Shown here: positions 17,369 through 24,724 of the stretch, piece by piece | Layout of the letters: the number at the start of each line of letters is the position of its first letter | Numbering within the stretch: position 1 is the first letter of the stretch | Assembly (NCBI GenBank): GCA_025964455.1 | Contig: JAOPYU010000300.1 | Coordinates: forward strand, 1 to 26,417 | DNA length: 26,417 nt | Direction of reading: 5' to 3' | Source: Thermoleophilia bacterium | Lineage (GTDB): Bacteria; Actinomycetota; Thermoleophilia; Gaiellales; SKUG01 | Position numbers and translations under genes: made by a program | Notes under the pieces: model-generated | What the model saw: the letters and a program-made list of their open reading frames with translations, nothing else | What the model was told of the DNA's origin: nothing | The model's database searches: none

Positions 17369-17971
17369 ATGAGCGTTCCCTCCCCACGCGTGCGGTGCGG
17401 CCCGATCGAGCTGCGGCTGATCACGCCGCGCACTGCCAACCAGCTCTTCACGCTCGCGCGCGACCCGGACGTGTCGCGCCAGCTGCAGTGGGATCCGCAC
17501 GCGTCGATCGACGATTCGCTCGAGTACATCCACCACGCCGCCGAGCTGTGGCAGCGAGGCACCGCGTGGCTACCCGGGATCTTCGACGTCGAGCGCGGCC
17601 AGCTCGTCGGCTGCACCGCGCTCATTAACATCGACCGCGCGAATGCGCGCGCCGAGGTCGGGAGCTGGCTCGGGGTCCCGCACCAGGGGCGCGGCTACAA
17701 CCTGCCGGCCAAGTCCGCGCTCGCCACGTTCGCGTTCGGCGAGCTCGAACTCAATCGGCTCGAGTTCCTGACCCGGGTCGACAATCCGCGGTCGCTCGCC
17801 GCGATGCGAAAGCTCCCCAACGTACGCGAAGAAGGCATCCTCGCGGAGCGCATCGTGCAGAAGGGTGCCCGCTACGACGCAGTCATGTTCGCGCTGCTCA
17901 AGGGCGAGTTCGACGGTGAGGCCTGGCCCGGAGCCACCGTGGATCCTTCGGTCGCGGCGGTCGGCGGATGA
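17369..17971 (+). CDS. GNAT-family N-acetyltransferase (RimJ/RimL-like)
   Basis: A 200-residue acetyltransferase using acetyl-CoA, of the RimJ/RimL type by pattern. It shows an N-terminal IELRLITPRTANQLFTLARDP segment, beta4 IFDVERGQLVGCTALINID, and the acetyl-CoA pyrophosphate-binding turn VPHQGRGYNLPA (Gln106-Gly-Arg-Gly109). The NRLEFLTRVDNPRSLAAMRKLPNVREEG helix-strand segment is typical of the family, where LxRLEARVDxxNxxS is common. Substrate (a protein N-terminus, small amine or antibiotic) is unknown. The ATG at 17369 is chosen because the upstream in-frame part is antisense to ftcD; the ribosome site is weak. The stop overlaps the next gene's ATG (ATGA), giving tight coupling. It runs divergently from ftcD. 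Confidence 0.87.
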   Translation: MSVPSPRVRCGPIELRLITPRTANQLFTLARDPDVSRQLQWDPHASIDDSLEYIHHAAELWQRGTAWLPGIFDVERGQLVGCTALINIDRANARAEVGSWLGVPHQGRGYNLPAKSALATFAFGELELNRLEFLTRVDNPRSLAAMRKLPNVREEGILAERIVQKGARYDAVMFALLKGEFDGEAWPGATVDPSVAAVGG

Positions 17972-18756
17972 GCCCGGCTGCCACCTCCATCACCATCCCC
18001 GCCTGGGCCAACGGACCCGACGGTTCGGGCAACGGCGGCTGGACTGCCGGACTGCTCGCCGGGCAACTCGCGCAGGCGCCACGCGGCGTGGCGGTTTCGC
18101 TGCGGGTCCCGCCGCCGCTGGATCGCGCCCTTCGCATCGAGCCGGCCGGGGACGGCGGGATCACCCTGTGGGACGACGCCACCGAGGAGCCGGTCCTCGT
18201 CGCCTCGGCAGATCCCGAGGACGTCGAGCTCCAGGTGCCGGACGTCGTACGCGGGATCTCGCTCGCGCGGGCACAGGTCGCCACGACCAACTTCCCGTTC
18301 CGCGACCAGCACCCCTTCCCGCGATGCGTCTCCTGCGGCACCGCGCGCGACCCGGAGCTTCCCGCGCTGCACCTGCATGCGGGCCTCGTGCCGGCGTGCG
18401 TGATCCTGGACGACGCTGGTGAGCTGACACCGGTGTTCGCGGCGCCGTGGACTCCCTCGATCGACATGGCCGACGGCGACGACCTCACCACGGCATCCGT
18501 CGCCGCACGCTGGAGCGCCCTCGACTGCCCGAGCGCCGCCCCCGTGGCCGACCCCGAGGCCGAGAACCCTGTCGTCCTGGCGCGCATCGCCGTCCGGCTC
18601 GACGCCGAGGTCAGCATCGGTCACCCGCACATCGTCGCGGCATGGCGGCTCGCTGTCGACGGGCGCAAGCGCTGGACCGCTTCCGTCCTCATGGACGCCG
18701 ACGGCGACGTGCTCGGCATCGCGCGGGCGCTCTGGATCGAGGTGCGGTCGCGATGA
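17968..18756 (+). CDS. Thioesterase-like (hot-dog superfamily) protein with CxxC
   Basis: This 262-residue cytoplasmic protein resembles a group of actinobacterial hypotheticals distantly related to acyl-CoA thioesterases. Markers are the early GWTAGLLAGQL helix, a VSLRVPPPLDRAL strand pair and an FPRCVSCGTARDPE knuckle with Cys120 and Cys123. WSALDCPS leads the second half, and a DGRKRWTASVLMDADGDVLGIARALWIEV hot-dog-type C-terminus closes it. The C-x-x-C is characteristic of the group in my memory, but I cannot confirm metal binding. No HotDog catalytic residue is assigned. The ATG overlaps the GNAT stop by 4 nt, and its own stop overlaps the lipase ATG by 4 nt, so the three are likely translated together. 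Acyl-thioester hydrolysis would suit a neighbouring lipase, but this is inference. Confidence 0.75.
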   Translation: MSPAATSITIPAWANGPDGSGNGGWTAGLLAGQLAQAPRGVAVSLRVPPPLDRALRIEPAGDGGITLWDDATEEPVLVASADPEDVELQVPDVVRGISLARAQVATTNFPFRDQHPFPRCVSCGTARDPELPALHLHAGLVPACVILDDAGELTPVFAAPWTPSIDMADGDDLTTASVAARWSALDCPSAAPVADPEAENPVVLARIAVRLDAEVSIGHPHIVAAWRLAVDGRKRWTASVLMDADGDVLGIARALWIEVRSR

Positions 18757-19610
18757 GCTCGGACGGCTCCGCCCCACGGCGACCACAACCGATCGAGCAC
18801 GGCGGGGCGCCGGCCGACGTCCGCCTCGAGCGGGCGATGCGCATGCTGCGCTCCTCCACCGTGCGTGGCGTCAAGTTGAGCGCCCGCGCCTGGGCGCGGC
18901 ATCCCGTCCATCCGTGGAACGGGCCGCCCGTGGACCATGATCGCGCGCTCGTGATCGTCGGCGGGTTCGCGGGCAGCATGGAGTTCTACACGCTGCTGCG
19001 ACGCTCCTACGAGGCGGCGGGTATCCGACGCGTCGCGGTGATGCCACCGGTCGACAACGCCTTCGCCGACATCCGCGTGAGCGCCGAACGGCTCGAGACG
19101 ATCGTGCGGCTGCTCGGCGGGGAGGTCGACATCGTCGGCCACAGCGAGGGCGGGCTGATGGCGCGCTGGTTCGTGAAGGAGCTGGGCGGTGACGATGTCG
19201 TGCGACACGTCGTGACGCTCGCGACGCCGAATCGCGGGCTCCCGGCACGACTCGAGGACTACCCCTGGCTCGAGCGCTACTCGACCGCGCGGCGGATCCA
19301 CAAGGTCGTGGACGCCGTGGCGCACCGCACGGTGGTGCCAATGGCGAGCGTCGCGCTGCGCCAGATGCTGCGCGGCAGCGAATTCATGGAGACGCTCGGA
19401 ACCCACGTGCCGCCCGGGCGCACCGAGTACCTGGCGGTCCGCTCCAAGTGGGACGGCGTCGTGCCGTTCGGCGCGAGCGACCTGCCGCCGGGGCCCAACG
19501 TGGCGAACGTCTCGCTGCGCGCCGGCGTGCGCTATGGCAACCACGCGGCGATCGCCTCGACGAGCAACGAGGCGTTCGAGGCCGGCATGACGTTCATCCG
19601 CCGCGACTGA
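18753..19610 (+). CDS. Alpha/beta-hydrolase, lipase-like (GHSEGG)
   Basis: A 285-residue serine hydrolase of the lipase type. The nucleophile elbow DIVGHSEGGLMARW contains Ser131. The likely acid is Asp234 in RSKWDGVVPFG, and the likely base is His264 in RYGNHAAIAS, with the usual order Ser-Asp-His. Around the elbow, VVTLATPNRGLPA is typical of class-2 lipases of the Bacillus LipA type. An N-terminal GGFAGSMEFY segment may supply the oxyanion hole. There is no signal peptide in the chosen reading, so this form is probably intracellular, which is unusual for a secreted-lipase relative. The ATG overlaps the preceding stop by 4 nt. A strong hairpin 20 bp after the stop ends the trio. Substrate is unknown; esters or lipids are likely. 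Confidence 0.85.
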   Translation: MSSDGSAPRRPQPIEHGGAPADVRLERAMRMLRSSTVRGVKLSARAWARHPVHPWNGPPVDHDRALVIVGGFAGSMEFYTLLRRSYEAAGIRRVAVMPPVDNAFADIRVSAERLETIVRLLGGEVDIVGHSEGGLMARWFVKELGGDDVVRHVVTLATPNRGLPARLEDYPWLERYSTARRIHKVVDAVAHRTVVPMASVALRQMLRGSEFMETLGTHVPPGRTEYLAVRSKWDGVVPFGASDLPPGPNVANVSLRAGVRYGNHAAIASTSNEAFEAGMTFIRRD

Positions 19611-19629
19611 ACACGTCCGCACGTGAAAC

Positions 19630-19659
19630 GGCCGGGCCCGCATCCGTGCGGTCCCGGCC
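19630..19659 (+). terminator. Terminator hairpin after the lipase gene
   Basis: The stem pairs 19630-19636 with 19653-19659 (7 bp) and, after one C-T mismatch, 19638-19642 with 19647-19651 (5 bp), around a 4-nt TCCG loop. It starts 20 bp after the lipase stop. A CTGTTC tail gives a few T residues on the + strand. It probably ends the GNAT/hot-dog/lipase transcript; the convergent minus-strand gene ends 108 bp further on. Confidence 0.75.
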
Positions 19660-19766
19660 CTGTTCACTGTCGCATCGACGAGGGGGTCGATACGTCACGT
19701 CCAGGCCCGCGCTGCGGTGGGCATCCGTGCCCGTGCTGCGCGCTGGACGATCTTCGGTTCCGCCGT

Positions 19767-20495
19767 TCAGGCGGGGTGCGGGCCCGGCCCGACGCCCGGA
19801 CCGGGTGTCAGGTGACCCGCGGGCGGAGGTGTCGCTCCGGGATCGCGGGGTGCGGCGGGTGCCGTCGGCGCGGGCTGCGCCGGCGGTGCGGTCGGCGCAG
19901 GAGCCGGAGCGGGAGCTGCCGGGGGCGGCGCAAGGGCCGCGGCCACGTCAGCCATGGTCGCCTTGGTCTCGCCGATCGCGCCGGCGGCGATCTCACCGAC
20001 CTTGATCGGCGTCTTGGACTGGCCTGCCATGGCGACCTGGCCGCCCATGAAGGCGAGCCCGGAAGCGGAGCTCATCAGCTTCAGGTGCAGGTCGGTGGCG
20101 ATCGTGCGCAGCTGCTCCATCGCCTTGACGTGGGCGTGCTGCAGCAGCATCGAGGCGTCCGTCAGCAGGGCGCTGGCCGCCTGTGCACCCTTGGCGCCCT
20201 CGGGCGTGGCACCGCCGATGGTGATGGCGGAGAGCTTCGCCAGGTGGGCGTCCACCTCGCCGAGCGCGTCCGAGGCGCTCGTCTTCATGAGCTTGTCGAT
20301 GACCGCCTGCTTGGCCGCGGCGGCTGACGCTGCCGCATCGGCTGGGCCGGCCTGACCTGACGCCGGCGGAGTCGCACCGTCGGGAAGCTTGGGACCTGGC
20401 GCGGCCGGGGCTGTCGGCGCGGCCGGAGCCGTGGGGGCGGGAGGGGCCGTCGGCACCGGCTTGGGTGCCGCGACGAGCGGAGCGTTGACCTGCAT
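19767..20495 (-). CDS. Pro/Ala-rich protein with a helical core, unknown function
   Basis: No family is recognised. The 242 residues divide in three. A Pro/Ala-rich disordered head covers 1-56, with repeated TAPAAP units. A helical core (about 57-178) includes VIDKLMKTSASDALGEVDAH, AASALLTDASMLLQHAHVKA and LRTIATDLHLKLMSSASG. A Pro/Ala/Gly tail (about 179-242) ends PGPGVGPGPHPA. No signal peptide or membrane span is seen, so location is uncertain. The ATG at 20495 has GAGG 8 nt upstream, which supports this start; the longer open frame to 20912 is antisense/other-frame translation of the next gene. The core suggests a helical bundle or scaffold. It lies 119 bp after the Sel1-repeat gene stop. 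Confidence 0.7.
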   Translation of the reverse strand: MQVNAPLVAAPKPVPTAPPAPTAPAAPTAPAAPGPKLPDGATPPASGQAGPADAAASAAAAKQAVIDKLMKTSASDALGEVDAHLAKLSAITIGGATPEGAKGAQAASALLTDASMLLQHAHVKAMEQLRTIATDLHLKLMSSASGLAFMGGQVAMAGQSKTPIKVGEIAAGAIGETKATMADVAAALAPPPAAPAPAPAPTAPPAQPAPTAPAAPRDPGATPPPAGHLTPGPGVGPGPHPA

Positions 20496-20614
20496 GGGTG
20501 GACCTCGTGGCTGGGGAGTGGAGGCGCCTGTGTGTCGCCCCCCGTGCACTCGCCCCGACGGGTCGCCCTCCCCCGTGGCCGCCGACGCCGCCGGTCGTGG
20601 CCGCACGCGCCCGG

Positions 20615-21010
20615 CTATTCGCCCTCGAGGTTCGCCAGCAGCTCGGCGCTGCGCTCGTCGCCGCGGGCTGCGGCGCGCATGAGCCAGCGGCGCGCCTCGG
20701 CAGGATCGTCGGCCAGGCGCGGGTCGTCCACGTCGTGCTGGAGCGTGTCGCCGAGCTTGCTCGCTGCGAAGGCCGAGCCGCTGCGCACGGCACGGCGCAG
20801 CCAGTGGCGCGCCTCGTCGACCAGCTCGTCCGGATCCTCTTCTGGCGCCGGCGCGAGCGCGTGGTGCAGGAGCCAGTCGGCGTACATGCACATGGCCTGC
20901 GGGTCCTCGCACCAGGCGCGTGCGCGCAGCAGGGCGACGTCGAGGCGCCCGCGAAGGATGCTCGCCTCGAGCTCCTCCGGGTCGTACGATCCTGGGTCGC
21001 CTGCCGTCAT
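20615..21010 (-). CDS. Small Sel1-like repeat protein
   Basis: A 131-residue protein with at least two Sel1-like (TPR-related) helical repeats: ARHWLRRAVRSGSAFAASKLGD, and EARRWLMRAAARGDERSAELLANLE near the C-terminus. A weaker first copy (CEDPQAMCMYADWLLHHALA) precedes them. Such repeats mediate protein-protein contact; the partner is unknown. No signal peptide is present, unlike many secreted Sel1 proteins, so it is probably cytoplasmic. The ATG at 21010 follows CAGGATGCGAAC, giving an AGGA site. It is transcribed divergently from the disulfide oxidoreductase gene across a 49-bp gap, and the Pro/Ala-rich gene follows downstream, so the two may share a transcript. The short length suggests a complete minimal repeat array rather than a fragment. 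Confidence 0.78.
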   Translation of the reverse strand: MTAGDPGSYDPEELEASILRGRLDVALLRARAWCEDPQAMCMYADWLLHHALAPAPEEDPDELVDEARHWLRRAVRSGSAFAASKLGDTLQHDVDDPRLADDPAEARRWLMRAAARGDERSAELLANLEGE

Positions 21011-21059
21011 GTTCGCATCCTGACGTGAGGCCCAGTCACGCGTCGGGCATAGGCGCTGC

Positions 21060-22478
21060 ATGACCGACGAGCAGTTCGACATCGTGGTGGTAGGCGGCGG
21101 CCCCGGCGGCGAGGCGTGCGCCGCGCACGCCGCTCGCAGCGGGGCACGGGTGGCGCTCGTCGAGCGCGACAAGGTCGGAGGCGAGTGCCCCTACTGGGGC
21201 TGCATGCCGTCCAAGGCGCTGCTGCGCCCGCCGCAGGCTGTGGCCGAGCTGCTGCGAACGCCGGGCGCGGCCGAGGGTCTCACCGGTGCGCTGGACGTGG
21301 ACGCGGCCTTCGCTCGCCGCGACGAAGTGGTGCGCCACCTCGACGACACGAGCCACGCAGAGCGCATCCAGCGCCGTGGCATCGAGATCGTCCGCGGACA
21401 CGGCCGGCTCGATGGTGAGCGTCGCGTCGTCGTCGAGCTCAACGATGGCGGGAGGCGCACCCTGGTCGCCGCCAAGGCGGTCGTGCTCGCGCCGGGATCG
21501 CGCGCAGCCATGCCCCCGATCGACGGCCTGGTCGACGCCAACCCCTGGACCAATCGCGAGGCGACGCTCGCCGATCGCGTCCCCACCTCGCTCGCGATCC
21601 TCGGGGGCGGCGTGATCGCCGTCGAGCTGGCACAGGCCTACGCCGCCTACGGCTCGCAGGTGACGATCGTGGAATTCGCCGACCGCCTGCTGTCCCGCGA
21701 GGAGCCCGAGGCGGCGCAGCTCGTCGCGGAAGCACTGGAGCGCACGGGAGTCACCGTGCGCTGCGGAACGACCACCTCCAGCGTCACCCGGCTGGGCGAC
21801 GGGCGCGTTCGCATGGACCTCGACACCGGCGAGACGATCGTCGCGGACGAGCTGCTCGTCGCCACCGGACGCGTCGTCAACGTCGAGCAACTCGGACTGG
21901 AGACGGTCGGCGTCGAGCCCGGCAAGAACGGCATCATCGACGTCACCGACTGCATGTACGTGGCGAGCACCGATTGGCTCTTCGTCGTCGGCGACGCGAA
22001 CGGCCGCGCGCAGCTCACCCACGCGGCCGTGTACCAGGCACGGGTCGCCGCCCGAAACGCGCTCGGCATCGAGACGCACTGCGTCGAGGACAACGTCGCC
22101 GCCGCACGCGTCGTGTTCACCGAGCCGAACCTGTGCGGCGTCGGGCACACGCTGCAGAGCGCGCGCGATGCCGGCCTCAACGTGACGTCGGTCGACCGTG
22201 ATCCGCAGCGCACGGCTGCCGGTAGCTTCTACGGCCGCGGCACCGAGGGATTCACCCGGCTCGTCGTCGACGTGGACCGCGGGGTGCTCGTGGGAGCCAC
22301 CTTCGTCGGCCCCGACATCAGCGAGCTCCTCCATTCCGCGACGATCGCGATCGTGGGCCAGGTGCCGCTCGAACGTCTCCAGCACTGCGTCGCCCCGTTC
22401 CCCACGCGCAGCGAGGTCTGGACCCGGTGTGTCGAGGCGATGGAGCGCGACGAGTTGCTCTCCCCTGCGCTGCGCTGA
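21060..22478 (+). CDS. FAD/NAD(P)-dependent pyridine nucleotide-disulfide oxidoreductase
   Basis: A 472-residue class-I flavoprotein disulfide reductase by layout. It has an N-terminal FAD Rossmann motif FDIVVVGGGPGGEACA (6-21) and a redox-active CxxxxC site GGECPYWGCMPSK (Cys43 and Cys48). A second NAD(P) Rossmann motif AILGGGVIAVELAQAYA follows, then the FAD-binding DWLFVVGDANG and a C-terminal dimerisation domain. In dihydrolipoamide dehydrogenase and related enzymes the C-terminal HPTxSE supplies the catalytic His; here the segment reads APFPTRSEVW, with Phe447 in that place, so reaction with a thiol substrate such as dihydrolipoamide is doubtful. The CPYWGC variant occurs in a subfamily of uncharacterised actinobacterial members. 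It is cytoplasmic. The ATG at 21060 is well placed; the ribosome site is poor. It ends 7 bp from the convergent small gene. Confidence 0.9.
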   Translation: MTDEQFDIVVVGGGPGGEACAAHAARSGARVALVERDKVGGECPYWGCMPSKALLRPPQAVAELLRTPGAAEGLTGALDVDAAFARRDEVVRHLDDTSHAERIQRRGIEIVRGHGRLDGERRVVVELNDGGRRTLVAAKAVVLAPGSRAAMPPIDGLVDANPWTNREATLADRVPTSLAILGGGVIAVELAQAYAAYGSQVTIVEFADRLLSREEPEAAQLVAEALERTGVTVRCGTTTSSVTRLGDGRVRMDLDTGETIVADELLVATGRVVNVEQLGLETVGVEPGKNGIIDVTDCMYVASTDWLFVVGDANGRAQLTHAAVYQARVAARNALGIETHCVEDNVAAARVVFTEPNLCGVGHTLQSARDAGLNVTSVDRDPQRTAAGSFYGRGTEGFTRLVVDVDRGVLVGATFVGPDISELLHSATIAIVGQVPLERLQHCVAPFPTRSEVWTRCVEAMERDELLSPALR

Positions 22479-22485
22479 GCCTTCG

Positions 22486-22851
22486 CTAGGCGCGACTTCG
22501 CGTGCGCGCGCGCCAGCGCGAGCGCACCAGCAGGCCGAACCACGCGAGCCCGATCACGGCTGCGAGCGGTCGAGGAGCGAGCAGTGCATCCAGGTGCACG
22601 CCACGGGATTCATCGATCGCGTCCTGCCATGCAGCGGACTGCGGGCCGGACGCTCGCGCGGCAGGCCCCTCGTCGGCGACCGCGCGCTCGACTTCGGCTC
22701 GGGCGGAGGACCGAGCTTCTGCCCGCGCCTCGCAGCTCACACGATCCCCCGTGTCGTGCAGCACCTCACAGCCACCGGCCGTGGCCACGCCCGGGAACGT
22801 GGTCATCGCGATCACGACTGTCAGGGCCGCCATACTGGTCGTTATCCGCAT
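22486..22851 (-). CDS. Small secreted or membrane-anchored protein, unknown function
   Basis: A 121-residue protein of no recognised family. It has an N-terminal signal peptide (MRITTSMAALTVVIAMTTFP, cleavage likely after VATA near 25). Two Cys (28 and 40) lie just after, followed by an Ala/Arg/Glu-rich helical region. A C-terminal span at about 95-109 (PLAAVIGLAWFGLLV) is followed by RSRWRARTRSRA. The order suggests type I topology with a short outside domain and a basic inner tail. No canonical lipobox is seen. The second of two adjacent ATGs (22851; the other is 22854) is chosen because GGAAG lies 6 nt upstream of it. It runs divergently from the ABC exporter across about 43 bp, so the two could share a regulatory site. 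Confidence 0.6.
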   Translation of the reverse strand: MRITTSMAALTVVIAMTTFPGVATAGGCEVLHDTGDRVSCEARAEARSSARAEVERAVADEGPAARASGPQSAAWQDAIDESRGVHLDALLAPRPLAAVIGLAWFGLLVRSRWRARTRSRA

Positions 22852-22894
22852 CATCGGCTTCCGAGTACCCGGATCACGTGCGATGCTCACGCGA

Positions 22895-24724
22895 ATGAGC
22901 CGCGCGACCGACAGACCCGAGCCCGACGGTGGCTGGAAGAGCTTCCGACGCCTGCTCACGTTCTTCCGGCCCTTCAAGCGCCAGCTCGCGATCAGCGTCG
23001 CCACCGGCATCGCGATCTCCCTCCTCGCCACCCGGATCCCATTCCTGATCGGGCAAGCCGTCAACATCCTCAAGGATCGCGACTTCGCGGAGATGGACAG
23101 TGTCGTCAAGGAGCTGCTCGTGGTCGCGGTCGCGATGGCGGCGCTCGGTGCCTCCCGGCGCATCGCCGCGGGCTTCATGAGCCTCGGGATGGAACAGACC
23201 ATCCGCGAGCGCCTGTTCTCCCACCTCACCGGCCTCGGCTTCCGCTTCTTCGACAAGCAGCAGACAGGGCAGCTGCTTTCGCGCGTGACGAGCGACGTGT
23301 CACAGGTCCGCTTCTTCCTCGGGTACGGGCTCACCTACTCCTTCATGCACCTGGCCAAGCTCGTCACGGTGCCGATCCTGCTGTTCAACATCGATTACGT
23401 GCTCGGATCCGTCGTGCTGTTCGTGATGCCGATCATCGTGTTCGTCAGCGTCCGCTTCTCGCGCCGGGCACACCCCGTCATGCGTGAAGCCCAGCAGCGA
23501 CTAGCGTTCGTCACGGCCCATGGCGAGGAGACCATCGTCGGCGCGCGCGTCGTGCGTTCATTCGGTCAGGAGGAACGCGAGGTCGCGCGATTCCGCAGGC
23601 TCACGGACGACGTCGTCGATCGCGAGCGCGAGGTCATGCGCATCGAGGGGAAGTTCAAGCCGCTCTACGGCCTGATCCCGAACCTGACGCTCGCGACGCT
23701 CATCATCGTCGGTGCACGTCGCATCGATTCGGGTGCGATCAACGCCGGCGACTTCGTGGCGTTCTTCTTCCTCGTGCTCATCATCACGGGACCGCTCCGC
23801 ATCATCGGCAACCTCCTCAACCGCGCCCAGCGTGCCACCGCATCGAGTGACCGGCTGTTCGAGCTCCTCGACGCCGACGACCGGATCCCGCAGCTCGACT
23901 CCCCGACGCCGATGCCCGAACGCACCGACCAGGGATCGAGCCTGTCGTTCGAGGGCGTCACCTTCGGCTATCGCGACGGCCGACCCGTCATCGATGACCT
24001 GTCGCTCGAGGTGCCGCGCGGGCAGACCGTGGCCCTGATCGGTGCGACCGGCTGTGGCAAGACGACCCTCGCCTCGCTCGTGCCGCGCTTCTACGATCCG
24101 GAGCAGGGCACGGTCCGCATCGACGGCGTCGACCTGCGCGAGCTGTCGCTCCACGAGCTGCGCCGCTCAATCGGCATCGTCGACCAGGAGCCCTTCCTGT
24201 TCAGCGCGACGATCGCCGAGAACCTGCGGTTTGGGAATCCCGACGCGACGGACGAGCAGGTCTGGGCCGCCATCGATTCGGCGCAGGCACGGGAGTTCGT
24301 CGATCGGCTACCGAACGGCATCGAGACGATCGTCGGCGAGCGCGGCCTCACGCTCTCGGGCGGCCAGCGCCAACGCCTCGCGATCGCCCGCGCGCTCGTC
24401 GTCGATCCGCGCGTGCTCATCCTCGACGACGCGACCGCTAGCGTGGACAGCCAGGTCGAGGAGCGCATCTCCACTGCGCTGTCGGGCGACACCGGTCGCC
24501 GCACGACCATCATCATCGCCCACCGTCCGAGCACGATCGCCCTCGCCGACCACATCGTGGTGATGGGCCACGGCACGATCGAGGACCAGGGCACCCACGA
24601 CGAGCTCATCCAACGGAACCCGACCTACCAGCTCGTGCACGAACAGCGCGCCGCGCGCCGCGAGTTCCTGCTCGACGAACAGGCCGAGGGTGACGCGTCG
24701 GAGAAGACCGGGGGCCTCGCATGA
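22895..24724 (+). CDS. ABC exporter half-transporter, non-catalytic-site subunit
   Basis: A 609-residue fusion of a six-span membrane domain and a nucleotide-binding domain, the type IV exporter (MDR-like) layout. Motifs are Walker A GATGCGKT (383-390), Q-loop around VDQEPFLFS, signature LSGGQ (487-491), Walker B VLILDD (507-512), D-loop SVD and H-loop His543 (IIAHRPST). At 512 an Asp follows the Walker B Asp511, where a catalytic Glu is usual. This marks the degenerate ATP site of a heterodimeric exporter; the partner follows immediately. Start ATG 22895 is preferred; an in-frame ATG at 22883 would add four residues. The stop overlaps the next ATG by 4 nt. Substrate (drug, lipid or peptide) cannot be told. 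Confidence 0.93.
   Translation: MSRATDRPEPDGGWKSFRRLLTFFRPFKRQLAISVATGIAISLLATRIPFLIGQAVNILKDRDFAEMDSVVKELLVVAVAMAALGASRRIAAGFMSLGMEQTIRERLFSHLTGLGFRFFDKQQTGQLLSRVTSDVSQVRFFLGYGLTYSFMHLAKLVTVPILLFNIDYVLGSVVLFVMPIIVFVSVRFSRRAHPVMREAQQRLAFVTAHGEETIVGARVVRSFGQEEREVARFRRLTDDVVDREREVMRIEGKFKPLYGLIPNLTLATLIIVGARRIDSGAINAGDFVAFFFLVLIITGPLRIIGNLLNRAQRATASSDRLFELLDADDRIPQLDSPTPMPERTDQGSSLSFEGVTFGYRDGRPVIDDLSLEVPRGQTVALIGATGCGKTTLASLVPRFYDPEQGTVRIDGVDLRELSLHELRRSIGIVDQEPFLFSATIAENLRFGNPDATDEQVWAAIDSAQAREFVDRLPNGIETIVGERGLTLSGGQRQRLAIARALVVDPRVLILDDATASVDSQVEERISTALSGDTGRRTTIIIAHRPSTIALADHIVVMGHGTIEDQGTHDELIQRNPTYQLVHEQRAARREFLLDEQAEGDASEKTGGLA

Noticed and set aside
21036..22385. 449-codon open frame on the minus strand over the disulfide oxidoreductase
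   Set aside because: The + strand frame has the FAD, CxxxxC and NAD motifs; the antisense frame is low-complexity His/Asp/Val/Ala.
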